From Ustulina deusta (Eukaryota; Ascomycota; Sordariomycetes; Xylariales; Xylariaceae): a stretch of DNA of 64,000 nucleotides. Under the pieces are notes generated by a model, which made no database searches, had not been told where the DNA came from, and saw only the letters and a list, made by a program, of their open reading frames with translations. The stretch covers positions 124,001 through 188,000 of the forward strand of contig JAJNNX010000056.1 in the NCBI GenBank assembly GCA_023159155.1, in the 5' to 3' direction. Positions 45,810 through 57,907 of this stretch are shown here, piece after piece (the first letter of the stretch is position 1; the number at the start of each line of letters is the position of its first letter). The position numbers and the translations under genes are program-made.

Positions 45810-47338
45810 ATGGCGACTGCTGAGGAGCCAGCCTCCCCGGTTGGGACTACGGAACCAACCACGATTCAAATTACGCCTCGCTCGCTAACTCCCATTCTCG
45901 AGACGGAAGCTAGAGCCGAGAGTTCTAGCACACGATTTCACCGAGATGCTGACCTGCAGGTTATCATTGTGACGCCCCATGGCAATCCTACCATCTATAT
46001 GGTCTGCGGGCCAGCTGTTGCTTGTGCCTCCCTGGTTTGGCGATCCATGTTGTATCGCGATGCTACATATGCTCACGATGCAAGAGATGAGACGAAACTA
46101 GGCCAAGTCCAGACTATGAAACTCAACGGCAACCCAGAAGCTCTTGGTCTACTATTCCGCATCATCCACTACGACTTTAGCCATGTGCCTAAAGAGCCAA
46201 CGCTTAACCAGCTATTTGAGCTTGGAAAAAGCGCATGCCAGTATAGGTGCACTCATATCTTATACCCTTGGGCTGATCAGTGGATGTCACGCCTGTCCAA
46301 CTTCGTTGCCGAGGACAATTGCTATTCCGAATGCCATAAGGCTCTCTAGTGCGCATTCTTTTCTTTTCCTTGCTCCTGCAAAGTTTTAAAATATTGTCAA
46401 GATCCTCACAATTGGCAGAAATTACTAACTCCAGAGATTGCATAGTGTTGCTTGGACTTTTGGCGAGCTGAAACTATTCCGAGATATGGTTGATGCTTTT
46501 ATCGTAAGCACCAAAATCGATAGTAATGGCAAGATTGTGAACATCTCTGGACAACCTCTTGAGGACATGTTGATGCCCTGCGATATCCTTAGTAAGAGCT
46601 ATATTTATCTTGACTACTAATTGTGGAGAATGCTAATCTAGAATATCAGAGATTATTGCTGAGACTCGTGCCTCTACAATTGCAAACATCCTCGACATCA
46701 TCAAAAAACCCATCCATGCCCTCTCGTACGGAGAACAAAGCCAATGCAGCACATATTGCAAAGTGGGTAAAGATAGCCAGGCATGTGAGATCATGATGCT
46801 GGGCTCAATAATTCCTGCACTCGCGCAAGCAGGACTCTTTCCCATTCCGGAGCCTGATAAGTTTACAGGCAGCATCGAGGACCTCAAGAACAAACTCGAC
46901 AAGATCAAGATAATTCCCTATGTCGGAAAAGAATGGATGCCACATATGTCCCACGAAAGCTGTGATCTTGGCTTCCGCGAGTCCGTTATGACCTGCCTAA
47001 AGTCAATGATGGTACCCTTAAGTTCTAGCATTAGTAAGTAGCCCTACACACTATCGGCTATAACAGCCCAAGGAATTGTAGGAGAACTATTTATTGGTAT
47101 TAGATGTTGTCTGCTAACCAAATCCTGTACAGTGAGTTGGATGTCCGATCAGGCTAAATCATGCGGTGTCGAACCTACGAGAGAGCTAGAAGAGTGGCAA
47201 CATAAACATGAAGATGTTTCACTTGAGCGTCTTCCGAAGTCTGATCTCGTGCATCATCTGGAAGAACAAGCCAAGGAGGGACATGACTCTGGTAGCCCCG
47301 GAAGTACCCGGGAGGATAACTCGAAGGCCGAATCCTGA
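45810..47338 (+). pseudogene. BTB-like fungal protein gene, apparently interrupted after exon 1
   Basis: Four coding blocks in one gene order: 45810-46346, 46435-46591, 46650-47033 and 47133-47338. The first has a BTB-like core (DADLQVIIVTPHGNPTIYMV, then LLFRIIHYDFSHVPKEPTL). The second continues as VAWTFGELKLFRDMVDAFI, and the rest is a helical, Cys-containing tail. Introns 2 and 3 splice cleanly (GTAAGA and GTAAGT donors, phase 1). At the first junction the frame runs into TAG at 46347-46349. Using the only donor there (GTGCGC at 46349) either breaks the frame or creates a TAA with the second available acceptor. So the gene is either a recent pseudogene or makes a 179-residue short product. 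A sequencing error is also possible. Confidence 0.55.
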
Positions 47339-48053
47339 AGTATCGGTGCTTGAATATCCGAGTCCAATCTGTCGGATCAGCAAGTTTTTTAGCACCATTT
47401 GTGAGACTACGCAGTTGATGAAATGGAGAGGAGAAAAGGGGGCATTTGTTTGACCTACAAGTAAGATTCCAGCGGTTGTAACTGGTAATATGCAGTGGCA
47501 CCAGTAGGCATGGGAATTAGACTAAAATCTGGTGGAGAAAATCCTGGAATGGCGGCTGCTGTTGCAGGGCGGATGGACAAAAATACGTTGCGCTAAGCTA
47601 ATACTTCTCTGTTGACTGAATTAATTAAGCCTCTGTCCTCGGATCCTGCGAATTCTACTGTCCAAGTTAATACGCGAGGTTACCTACTGTATGTGCTCCA
47701 AAGTGTTTAAGTTGGGCGTGGAATCTGGGACCTAGACTAGGTATTTAAATTTTGCACCCAGAGCAGTTACTTAACCTATTTGTCGCTTTCTCACTCAGGC
47801 CAGGGAAAAACCAACCAAAAAAAAATGAAGGCCTCGCCAGCCCGTAACCAGCTCCGTCTTAACTTTACCCCAATTCCGACTAACTCTACCCAACAACCAC
47901 GGCGCACTAACCCCCACAGATGACTGATATACCAGGTTTCAGCTTTTTCGAAACGATGATATTATCATACTCGGCGACTTTGAGAAACTGCTTATGTCGG
48001 CAGTCCTACACATGCGCCTCTAAACCAAGCGGAACACTCTCAAACGTGATATT
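47339..48053. other. Spacer between BTB-like gene and HeLo-like pseudogene
   Basis: About 700 bp of mixed sequence with an A-run at 47817-47825. I see no gene. Confidence 0.5.
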
Positions 48054-50021
48054 TTGCCCACCACTGTCCTTGACCCCCTAGCCGTCGCCATCACCGCTTG
48101 GCATATTTGTGTAAACGCTGTTAATATCGATAGAAAAGGCCAGTGGAGGGTCCAGTCACGATATCCAGTATTAGCTTCTTTCTATCAGGCCAGTCTGTTG
48201 TACCGTAAGGCGAATGCCAGGCGTCTCCAGATACAGCTGATTACCCACAATGCCGACGTTGTCAAAGATAATGACGCCGAAGACCGTTATATCGAGAACC
48301 TATATCCCACTACTGTTGCTTCAATGGCTTCCAGTGACCTCAGAATAAACGCTTTCAGGGAAGATGTGTACGGGCTCTGGCTAAGACTCAATAAGGTTGA
48401 GCAACTTCGGAGACTTGAAGGAGAAGCTGCACAGACTCGCCCTAAAGAAGATGGTGGGTGGAGAGAAGACTATTCATGAGAAGATGGCCTGAGAGGCGGG
48501 ATTAAAGTGGGTAGGGGAATGCGAGATTTGGATTGTATGAGAGGAGAATGCGTTGTACCCATAGCCCGTCTGTCCCCCCTTGTGTGATCATGGCCGTCTA
48601 GGGGTAATAGAGGCCAGGAACCCGTAGCCCATAGAGTTTTATTGACTTTTTCCCCATAGCTTATAACATGGCGATGGGAATGACAAGCTGACGTGCTTTG
48701 CACTGTTACTACCTCTTGCGTGCATGATTTATCCAACACCCACCTATGATATTTGAAAAGATGTAAAGCACGAAGGGATGGGGATTCGAATACATATCGC
48801 ATCAACTGAGGACGAAGTACAAGCCATGAATGAATCACAAGCTACGCAGGCCCCGAGATCCGTTCAAGTAGCCAAGCTGAGAGCTCGACTAAAGTCGAGC
48901 CTACATGCAACTATCAGTAAGATCATCTCCGAGAATAATTCGGCAGCACAGAAATTTCGATGGGCGGTTCGCGATAGGGATCAGCTGAAGGAGTTGCTAC
49001 AACAGATCGCCGGACTCATCAACAAGCTAGAATTTCTCCTCGATAGCGCCGAGAGATAGCAGGAGAAAGAAGAATACGATCGCCTCCTGAGAGAAGTTAT
49101 TTCTCTTATCACTACAACAACCGAGGCGGGCCAGATCAAGTGCCTCTCTGAAGGCGGGCCAGCTCCGCGGAAATCTATTAACGCCGCAGTGTATCTCAAC
49201 CAAGTCTGGCTAGTGCTAGGTGCCGACAAGACGAGGTCACGTCAAGGTTAGTCGCCAATACTGTTGGGGTGACGCTACCAGAGCTTTCTATTCTCGGGAG
49301 ATCTCTAAAGCCCTGGAAGGATGCTGAGCTCCACGCTGGAAAAAATGGCATAATTTACTCCTTTCCAGACGACTAAACAGATTGGGACTTTCAATCTCTA
49401 AAAAGCCTCATCTACACACAGTTGTTTGTATCATTGAAACCGCGACTCGAGCTCATGCGAGCAATCGCGGACACGGTATTGCAATTGCATACAGCAGGGT
49501 GGCTACACAAGAGTCTTCGATCTGAAAACATCATATTTATTGCTCCTCGCAGTTCGGATAGTGAAATCCTCCTCGATTCTGAACCTTACATTATCGGTTA
49601 TGAGTATGCTCGATCCGATCTGAAGGACTCGGCCAATGCCTTCACAGATATCGGATACTAACCTCGAGGCAAATCTCTACAGGCATCCTCGGGCTCGCAA
49701 CTTAAACTCGAGACATTTCAGAAGCGATTCAACATGTATGCCAGGGAAGGGCTAAATATTATTAGTATCGCTCAAGCTTCGGGTGAGATAATTGAGTTGC
49801 CATCTCTAGAAGAGTTGTTCCGAAAAGGCGATACCGTGACGGCCATTGCGTATCAGTCAGGGGAGACGGTCTTTGAAGTACTTAGGACGTCTTTCTCCGC
49901 TGAGAAGGCCAGGAAAGGCGACAAGGAGTTGTTACAGGATCAAACGGCTATCATGAACCGGTTGGGTGGCGCAGGACTTCAGCCTCTATTCCAACTCGCA
50001 AAACTAAACCTAGTGACATAA
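48054..50021 (+). pseudogene. HeLo-like / kinase-like (prion-inhibition type) protein pseudogene
   Basis: The start region reads VLDPLAVAITAWHICV, very like the MDPLSVAITAW opening of fungal HeLo proteins, but with no ATG in the expected place. A later block (about 48868-49240) has HATISKIISENNSAAQKFRWAVRDRDQLK in character, then an in-frame TAG at 49057, and resumes with EYDRLLREVISLI. A kinase-like part follows: a TAA at 49373 is followed by IADTVLQLHTAGWLHKSLRS and ENIIFI, then another TAA at 49659. A YRHPRAR motif is in a different frame (49678-49698), and FQKRFNMYAREGLNIISIAQ returns to the first frame. Three stops, frame changes and a lost start mark a decayed gene. Intact relatives act in fungal programmed cell death. 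Confidence 0.75.
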
Positions 50022-51004
50022 AGTTAGTCTAGATAACAAGTACTGATTAATTAATATCTACCGTCGGAGCCGTTCCTCATCAGAGCAAACCACACCTTCC
50101 AAAGCCACACATCACGGAGCGGTGAAGGAATCAGTATTTATATGCATGTTATTAGGCCGTTTACGTACTTGTTCGCGCTGTTATGGAGCCTAGGATCTAA
50201 AACCTGGCTATTTGTTATCGCATTATTCTATCATCTAGGGCAGACCTCAGTGATGAAACTGCTCCCGCTAGCTAACCTCGTAATAATTCACAATACAAGA
50301 CCCTATAATTGACAAGCTGCGGCAACTTAAATATTGATCTCGAAGGGGACCCTTCGGGTACGTCTCGTCACAAGTAGTGTGTATAGTGGGCACCATTTTT
50401 AGACTCCAGAACTTGTAGCCCTGAAGCTTCCAAGCCAACTATTCAACATTTGTGGTTGAAAACGAATGAATTTATTCTTGTTTAGTTATAAGAACCGTAT
50501 GGCTGTATAAAAACGCTTGATATTCTTAACTGATCCTTACCGATTTGCTGATGACTTAGTTATTTACACTATACTTGACATAACACAGTCTAGTTTGCAG
50601 TCACGGACACTAAGCTCGGTGATGTCTGGCTTGGGAATACATATATGTGGGCTTTCGTAGCGTCAATGCTTTTTCTTCTTCTTCTTCTCCTTTTGACGTG
50701 CTTCAAAGTGAGCTCTGGCTGAGCAATAGGATCATTCCTACCCCCCCGGCCGCGTCTTTATTTAAACATCTTGTAATTGTTCCTTGTCGACTTGAGCTTT
50801 TCTTTTTTTCAAGGGGGTGGGGGTGTGGTTCATTATCCAACTTTTTCATATTCAAAGTCAACGGAATATCAAGGAGCGTAATTGGATTTCGTTCTGAGTT
50901 ATCTGGCAAAACATACAATATAGACGAACTAACGAATGGACAGATGATAGAGTTCGTCATCTCACCTTGACGATTTCATCCACATTTGGGGCGACTACCT
51001 TTTC
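50022..51004. other. Spacer between converging pseudogene and P-ATPase
   Basis: AT-rich sequence, with (TTC)n-like pyrimidine stretch at about 50671-50692 and a short G-run at 50813-50825. It includes the 3' UTR of the ENA-type ATPase. I see no gene. Confidence 0.5.
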
Positions 51005-54000
51005 TTACGGAGAAGGAGAGGAGGAGAAAGAGGGCCATTCCTTGTGAAAAAGCCGCCTCTTTCCCGCCTTCCAGGCCTCAACCAGCGCAATGTACGTAAT
51101 GACCGCGGCGGCAACAACGCCCCACTCCCAACTGATGGCCGTGTGCTTGAAGACAGTGCGGTTGACGACAGGGATATAAATGACAGGGAAAGTGATGAGG
51201 AAGCCAGTAATGACCGCCCAGAACAGGAAGCGATTGCGCAAGACGGTGTGGACGATGGAGAATGGGCCGCTAAATTGCTCCGGATACATGTTGAAGAGTG
51301 AGCGGGTGAAGTGCTTGACCTCCCAAGCCGTGACTAGCAGTAGGAAACTGAGGGTCGCGAAGGTTGTCGCGCGCGAGCGGTACACGGCATCACACATCTC
51401 CGTGAACTCCTGATTGCAGTCCTCTGAGCGGCTTAGGGACACGGCCCACTGTTTCGGCCCGTATGATACAAAAGCCGAGGCGAAGATGCATAAAGCACCC
51501 ATGAAAATTCCGTACGCAAACTTGTCGATTATGATCTCCTTTGTGAATACACCGACGCGCAGATCATGCGGTGGTCGAAGCATGATGTCTAGCTGCGCTT
51601 CCTCGAGTCCGAGGCCGAGGGCTAGGAATGACGACGTGATCAAGTTGGCCCAAAGAATCTCGATGGGAGACAGCGGGAAGACAGATTGATTCTCCTTATC
51701 CTTGAAGGCTAGGCCAATGAGGAGGAGCAAGACTTGGGATATGTTGGAAATAAGGAGGTGAAGGATGAACTGGCAATGGTTAGCATAAATAGACTTTCGT
51801 GGTGCACCTGGATGGAGAGACGGGGGGAGTAAATCTTACCTTTTGGATGTTGTCAAAAAGCCTACGCCCTTCTTCAACGGCGGTGACGATGGATGCGAAG
51901 TTATCATCGGCAAGCACCATATCTGCGGCCTCCTTGGCTACATCGCTACCGTTGAGTCCCATGGCGATACCAACATCGGCCTTCTTGAGGGCGGGAGAAT
52001 CGTTGACACCGTCTCCGGTCATCACGCAGTACGCTCCGCGACGGTGCATCGCCTCGACCATACGCACTTTCGTGGACGGGCTACAGCGAGCCAAGACTAG
52101 CGGAAGCCTGTCTAACGCATCGATCTCCACATCGCTAAGAGCATCGAACGCTGATGCAGGCATAGTTGCGTTTGCAGCCTCGGCCGCAGTAAGGTCGGGA
52201 CCTAGAATACCAACCTCGTGAGCGATAGCTGTTGCCGTTTTGATGTGATCACCCGTAAGCATATGAACCGAGATGCCGGCAATTTTACACTTCTGAACAG
52301 CGCCAGCAGTTTCTAAGCGAGGAGGATCGTACAGGCCGGCTAACCCGAGTGGTGCCAACCCTCTCTCAGCAACTGCGCGATTGGTCTTCAGAGCATCATC
52401 GGTTGGTGCTGTCTTGTGGGCAATGCAGAGCACGCGTAGGCCTTCAGCAGCAAGGGACTCGGCCTTGGCTGTAAATTGAGCCTTGACCTCATCGGATGCA
52501 TCTAGAAGCGGCATAATTGCTTCAAGGGCGCCTTTAGTGTAGACATCAACGTCTCCAGAGGACCTGGCGTAAACAACCGTCATACGTTTGCAGGAGGAAT
52601 CAAAGGGATGTTCGGCAACGAGGACGGAATTATTCGCCTGGGAGAGGGTAGCCTTGCTAATGTCGAATCTCATGGCGAACACTTGGAGAGCTATCTCCGT
52701 AGGCTCTCCTATAGCTCTCCAATCTGACGCAACAGTAGTAGAAATAGTGGAGGTTTCGGCTGTCTCATCGCCTGATGCTGCCTTGCTATCAGACACAGTC
52801 GCATTACTGCAAAGAGCTATGCACTCTAAGAATCTCCTGCCACTCAAAGGCAGCCCAGATATTGAAGATTGAAGATCGGAGGAAGAGGATTTGTCATCTT
52901 TCCAGACGACATTCCCACTCGCAGGATCAAAAGGGTGAGTGCAGGTTTCAACTGAAGCAACAAAGCCATCTCGAAGCCAGACTTTTCTAGTTATCATCTT
53001 GCCCTGCGTTAGAGTTCCGGTCTTGTCGGAGCAAATACTAGTCACCCCGCCGACGGCTTCGAGAACAGAGAGCTTCCGCACAATGACGTTGCCCTTAGCC
53101 ATCGCCTTCGTTCCTACGGCCATACTGATAGTGAGGACGGCGATTAGAGACTCGGGAATGACGGCAACACCAACACAAATACCATAAATGAGCACATCGT
53201 CATCGATATCGAAGCGATTTGCTGCAAAGACAATAATGGCGAGGAGTATGGCAAGAGCGAAGAGAAGCAAAGCAAACTTGCTAAGTTTCACTTGTAGGGG
53301 AGTACCATCTAGGCCTAGGATGCTTCGGATTCCCAGCTTCACGCGCTGCCAATACGACTCGAACCAAGACATATCTTCGCCCCTTGGTTTGGGGTTTGTC
53401 CGGAGTAGCTCGGCAATCCGGCCTACTTCCGTGTCCATACCCGTAGCTGTTACAATGCCCATGCCACGACCACGTGTAATGGTGCTTGCAGAGTAGACCA
53501 TATTCACGCGGTCACCAATAGGCATATCCACATCATTTAGAACGATATCCGAATGTTTGCTGATGGGCACGGATTCACCGGTGAGGAGTGCCTCATCGGT
53601 TGACAAATTAAGTCCAGAGACCAAGCGAAGATCAGCAGGGACGATGTCGCCCACATTTAGCATGACTAGGTCGCCATTGACGAGCTGCTCGGCTTTGATG
53701 GTCATGACCACTAGGGATCTAACAACCTTGCAGCTGGGAGCAGAAAGGGCCTGGAGACCTTCAATGGTCTTCTCAGCACGATAGTCCTGAACGAGTCTAC
53801 GGGCAAAAATAAACCAACAAGAGTCAGCGCCGTGTCACAATTGAACGCTTCTCAAAACAGAGATACTCACCCAACTACAATATTGAGCACGATGACAGCA
53901 GTGATAACACCACCCTCGGTGTAGTCACGGATGGCGAAAGACAGAGCCGTGACGAGGATGAGAACAACAGTTAAACTGTTGGACACTTGCCTCAGGAGAA

Positions 54001-54277
54001 TCTTCCAGATGGACAGCCCTTTAGCTGCCTTCACCCTGTTAGGGCCATACTCCTCCAAGCGACGAGCAGCCTCGGTATGAGAGAGGCCATTGCTCGCGTC
54101 GGTCTCAAGGAGATGCTCTAGCTGGTCGACAGGCAGGGCGTGAGGGGCACGAAGACTACCCACATGATCGGGCCTTTGTCTGGTTGCTGGGGATGTGGCA
54201 TCGGAAGTAATATGCGTTTGGCCACATATAGGAGGCTCAGCCGACTCCTCGACGATAAGTTGATCTTCTGTCCCCAT
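51005..54277 (-). CDS. ENA-type P-type ATPase (P2D, sodium/potassium efflux)
   Basis: Exons 54277-53871, 53796-51840 and 51769-51005 (introns 74 and 70 bp) give 1042 residues, the normal size. An N-terminal cation-ATPase domain (GLSHTEAARRLEEYGPNRV, about 65-83) precedes the first TM pair. The actuator loop has LTGESVPISK near 205. The phosphorylated Asp is in CSDKTGTLTQGKM near 390, within the family-typical VRKLSVLEAVGGVTSICSDK. The hinge is TGDGVNDSPALKKADVGIAMG-like near 728. TM segments 5-10 lie at the C-terminus (exon 3). The match to fungal ENA proteins points to ATP-driven Na+ or K+ export across the plasma membrane, used in salt and alkaline stress. SERCA-type Ca2+ pumps are the nearest alternative but less similar. 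Confidence 0.9.
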
Positions 54278-55077
54278 TCAAGTACGTACAAGCCAGGCAG
54301 TAAGTATGCCGAAAAATGATTGAACAAAAGAGGGAGGGAAAGGAAGGGAGGGGAGAAAGCGGAAAGCCAGAGAACAAGGGGCATAGTGGGAGGCTCAAGA
54401 TATACTGTCACGCATATCCACTCCATATCCGTCTGGTCGTTGCTCTCATCCTCTCAAGATGTGTCGTCCACGAAAACGTGCATGATAAATGCATGCACCC
54501 ATGGCTCCCAGACCAAGGAGGCACGGATTGACTGGACAACCCCGCGCAGAACCCACGAGGTCGTGCACTGGTATCCTATCATATGGCTGTCATGCGGACG
54601 TGTGCCAATATTGCGCCAAGGCGCCCGACGTCAGGACCATGTTCGACTCGCCATCGCATACTGTATTAGGCAACAGGTGTGGTATGCTGGATACAGGAAC
54701 GAGATAATCAAGGGGGAAAGAGAGGAGGAAGGGGAGCGATGACGATGACGATGGTTCGGAATGGGGTTAGTCTTCGGTGGCGCGGCACGATGTGAGTGGC
54801 CGAAGCCAAAGTCACCTTTTGGAGATGTGGTGACGGCCGATGTGGTGAGGCAAGGAGCAAACAAAAAGGGAAAGCATTAAAAAAGAAAACAAAAGAAGAA
54901 ACTTGGCAAGACTTAGTGAGAGTCGACGAGCAAATGCCACTTGATCCCATTGCCTCGGGATTGATGGGTCATGTTCCGATTCGTCTCTCCTTGGTACACA
55001 ATCGTCAGGCAGTGTAAGGTGCACTTTACCTAACCTACGGCCACTGACCTAGGTAGGGACTCTACAGCGGAACTCTA

Positions 55078-55160
55078 GGCAGTGGTCTGGGCAGTGGTCT
55101 AGGCATGTACGCGGAGAGCTGGCTACACGGTAGGTACCTAGACTGGTACCTAGACTGGTA
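55078..55160 (+). repeat. Short tandem repeats (GGCAGTGGTCT x2; GGTACCTAGACT x2.3)
   Basis: GGCAGTGGTCT occurs twice at about 55078-55102. GGTACCTAGACT occurs at 55133-55144 and 55145-55156, with a partial third copy after it. The second unit contains the same GGTACCTA palindrome core as the clusters elsewhere. Confidence 0.8.
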
Positions 55161-55910
55161 TCAGTCAACCCCCACACCCAACTGCAGTTCACTGGTTAGA
55201 TAAATACAGTATACCTAGTGTGTAGCCCGGCGAGCCATCGGAGCTGGTTACTCCACTGAAGCCCGAATGCTTGCCTTTCCGGCACCGAGAACGGGGGAAG
55301 ACATGCAGATTACTGACCGACCTGCCAGGCCAGACACTGGACGCGGTCCCAACTTAACCCTCACATAATTACCGCTCATGCTAGCCCCCATACAGTCACA
55401 AAATCCTTGTGCTATCGTCTTCTGTGAAAACCCCGAGGCCACACCAGCAATCACGCCATGGCGTGTACACTGTTTCCACGTTGTCCAGGCAGTGGCGGTA
55501 CAGTGATATAGGTAGTTCGGCTCGGCAGCTCGGCAGTGGAGCTTTCCAGTGGGACTGTAATCACATCACTCTTATAGGTCGAATGCCTGTGCAATGGCTC
55601 GAGCGGCATCACCAACCAGGTATCAAGTGTTCCGATGCCTCCACATTATCACGGTCGGCGTCTCGGCGCCTAGGTTGCATCCCCCGCCGCTCCATCGTGG
55701 GAAATATATCATTCGCCTCCCATCTACCACGATTGGATGGAGCGAGGTGAGACAACGGTGACTGGCCTACCTCAGTTTACCACCTGACCTGAGCCCCTTT
55801 TAGGGCTGGCAGATGGAAACCGGCCATCTACACCACCCACACCACACAGACACTTGCACAAGCAAGCATTTCGGATACTCCATCTGCATATTGTGTTACG
55901 GTATCTTACA

Positions 55911-55926
55911 TGCATGCATGCATGCG
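55911..55926 (+). repeat. ATGC tetranucleotide repeat
   Basis: About four ATGC units in a row, followed by a GTGT-rich stretch. Simple-sequence DNA. Confidence 0.75.
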
Positions 55927-56115
55927 TGTCCGTGTGTGTTCACGTGCAAGAGAGAAGGAAGAGGAAAGAAGAAAGAAGATAAGAAAAACAAAATGAAGAA
56001 GACCCCAGTATGCTAGAGTAAGCATTCGGGGGTGGCAGGGGGTCTGTATATTGTATGTACTCTTAGTACACGATCTATGCATTCCTGTTCGCTATCTCGG
56101 CAAAGGCCTGTCTCC

Positions 56116-57907
56116 CTAGGATGACGCGGCCGTGTTGGCGTCGAACACCTTCTTCCCCTCAAACCAAGTCTGGACGACCTTCGCTTGTAACAGCTTATCA
56201 GCACTCCACTCCATGTCCACGACAGCGAAATCTGCCGACCGTCCGGTTTCCAGCTTGCCCGCCCAGTCCGCGAAGCAGCTGTGCGCTGACCCCTCGGTCC
56301 CTGCGGCGATGGCCGCTGCCAGCTCGAGCGCGAAATGGGGGTTGACCCGGTCTTCCAACTCTGGCTCCCGCGCTGACCGGCGTGTCGTGGCTGTGTAGAG
56401 GCCCTTGAGCGGTGCGTGCGGTGCCGTTGGCGCGTCCGAACCCAGAGCTAGCACCGCGCCCCCTCGGGCGAAGTCTGTGTAAGCAAATGCTCGTTCACAG
56501 CGTTTGGGCCCCAGCAGAGTCGGCCAGGCTCGAAGGATCGCTGGGTCTGCATGCACTGCTTGGATAGATGCAGTGATACCCAACTTACCCAGTCGTGCAG
56601 CGTCCTCGGGCGATGCGAGCTCTAGGTGCTCGATCCGGTGTCTACGTCCGGGCGACGCATTCTGCTCTAGTGCGTCGATGGCAATCTTGATCGTCTTATC
56701 GCCTATCGCGTGAAGGGCACACTGCAGTCCAGCGGCATCTGCCTTCTTCACAACTGGGCCGAGCTCCTTTAATGACCATACCGGTTCGCTTGTGACACTG
56801 TTGGACGTGTACGGCTCTGTCAGGGCGGCAGTGCAACCGTCAATTATCCCGTCGCCAATGACTTTGATGCCCACTACTCGACAATCTGGGGTCGTCGTCG
56901 CATTGAACTGCCGGTTGAGCTCGATCGCCCGATCGACCTGCGCCAAATTCTCGGCTTCGGTTTTGCGTGGGACAATGAGCCAATGTACCGCGTACCGCAT
57001 TGGCGAGGCTTCTTGTTGGCGGAATTCCTGTAAAACCTCCCATCCATTTTCGTCCATTGCCATTTCGATTAAGCCCGTGTATCCGACGGCGTTGTACGCC
57101 TGTATTGCACCCTTTACGGCCGCTAGTTTTTCCTCCATCGGCGCGACTTTGGCGATGTGAGGCCACACAATAGTAACCGCTGCCGCCTCGGTCAAAAGGC
57201 CTGTGGCTTTCCCGTTCTCGTCACGATGTATTTTTCCTCCCTCGGGGTCAGGCATGTTCTGCACTCCCAATTCTTCCAAGGCCGCAGTATTGCACCATGT
57301 AGAATGAAGATCTTTTGAATCGATGAATATTGGCCTGGGGTCAATATCATCAATCATGCTTGCTAGCGCTTTGCCGTCTGACATAAAGTTCATCCACCCC
57401 TTGGCCATTATTCGTGAAGCGGACGGATGCGCCACACTTCAACACCAAGATTTGCGTCAGTAACTTTCTATAGGTGACATCTATCCGGTCACGATAACAT
57501 GCATAACATCCTTGCGCCACGAATAGGTGCACACAAGGGTTTTCCTCGCGGAATTGTTAACAGAAAAGGGGGGAGAGAACGGCTCTCGATGATACTCACG
57601 CGAAATCCTTGAGTGTTTTCCTGATATCCTCGAAGTTCTTGCATGCCTCTAGTCCTGCCTTCTGGAGCGACTGTCCCATTATCAAGAGATGCATATGCCC
57701 ATCAATAAAGCCCGGTAGTACAATCCGACCACCAACATCATGTTTGGTGGCGCCGCTAGCCTCAGCCTGTTGTACCTGCTCATCGGCGAACGAGCCTACG
57801 TGGACGATCTTCCCTGCTCCATCGACTAGCATGCACTCGGCGAATGAGTGATTCTCCCCCCGGATCCCCGACTGGAAGAATTGTCCGTTATGAAACACAG
57901 TGGTCAT
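56116..57907 (-). CDS. Amidohydrolase (YtcJ-like, amidohydrolase family 3)
   Basis: Exons 57907-57600 and 57436-56116 (intron 163 bp, GTGAGT..TTGAAG, phase 2) give 542 residues. The start MTTVFHNGQFFQSG is followed by the composite beta domain and the metal-binding IDGHMHLL (about residues 68-75, an HxH pair). Later ligand motifs are LHAIGDKTIKIAIDAL, RRHRIEHLEL and LALGSDAPTAPHAPL. The closing ADFAVVDMEWSADKL strand is typical. YtcJ-type enzymes hydrolyse N-acyl or N-substituted formamides, exoenzyme lyase regulators and the like; the real substrate is unknown. No signal peptide is seen, so it is probably cytosolic. The acceptor was chosen because it restores AVAHPSASRIM in frame. Confidence 0.9.

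Larger units (their letters stand above)
54278..56115. other. 1.8 kb spacer: ATPase promoter and repeat tract
   Basis: The first several hundred bases form the promoter and 5' UTR of the ENA-type ATPase. At 55030-55160 a TAGGTACC-type tract includes tandem units, and an ATGC microsatellite is at 55911-55926. GA-rich sequence at 55950-55995 precedes the amidohydrolase 3' end. I see no gene. Confidence 0.5.

Noticed and set aside
50647..50970. Plus-strand frame of 107 codons with Phe- and Ser-rich content
   Set aside because: It lies in the 3' flank of the ENA-type ATPase and has no recognisable features.
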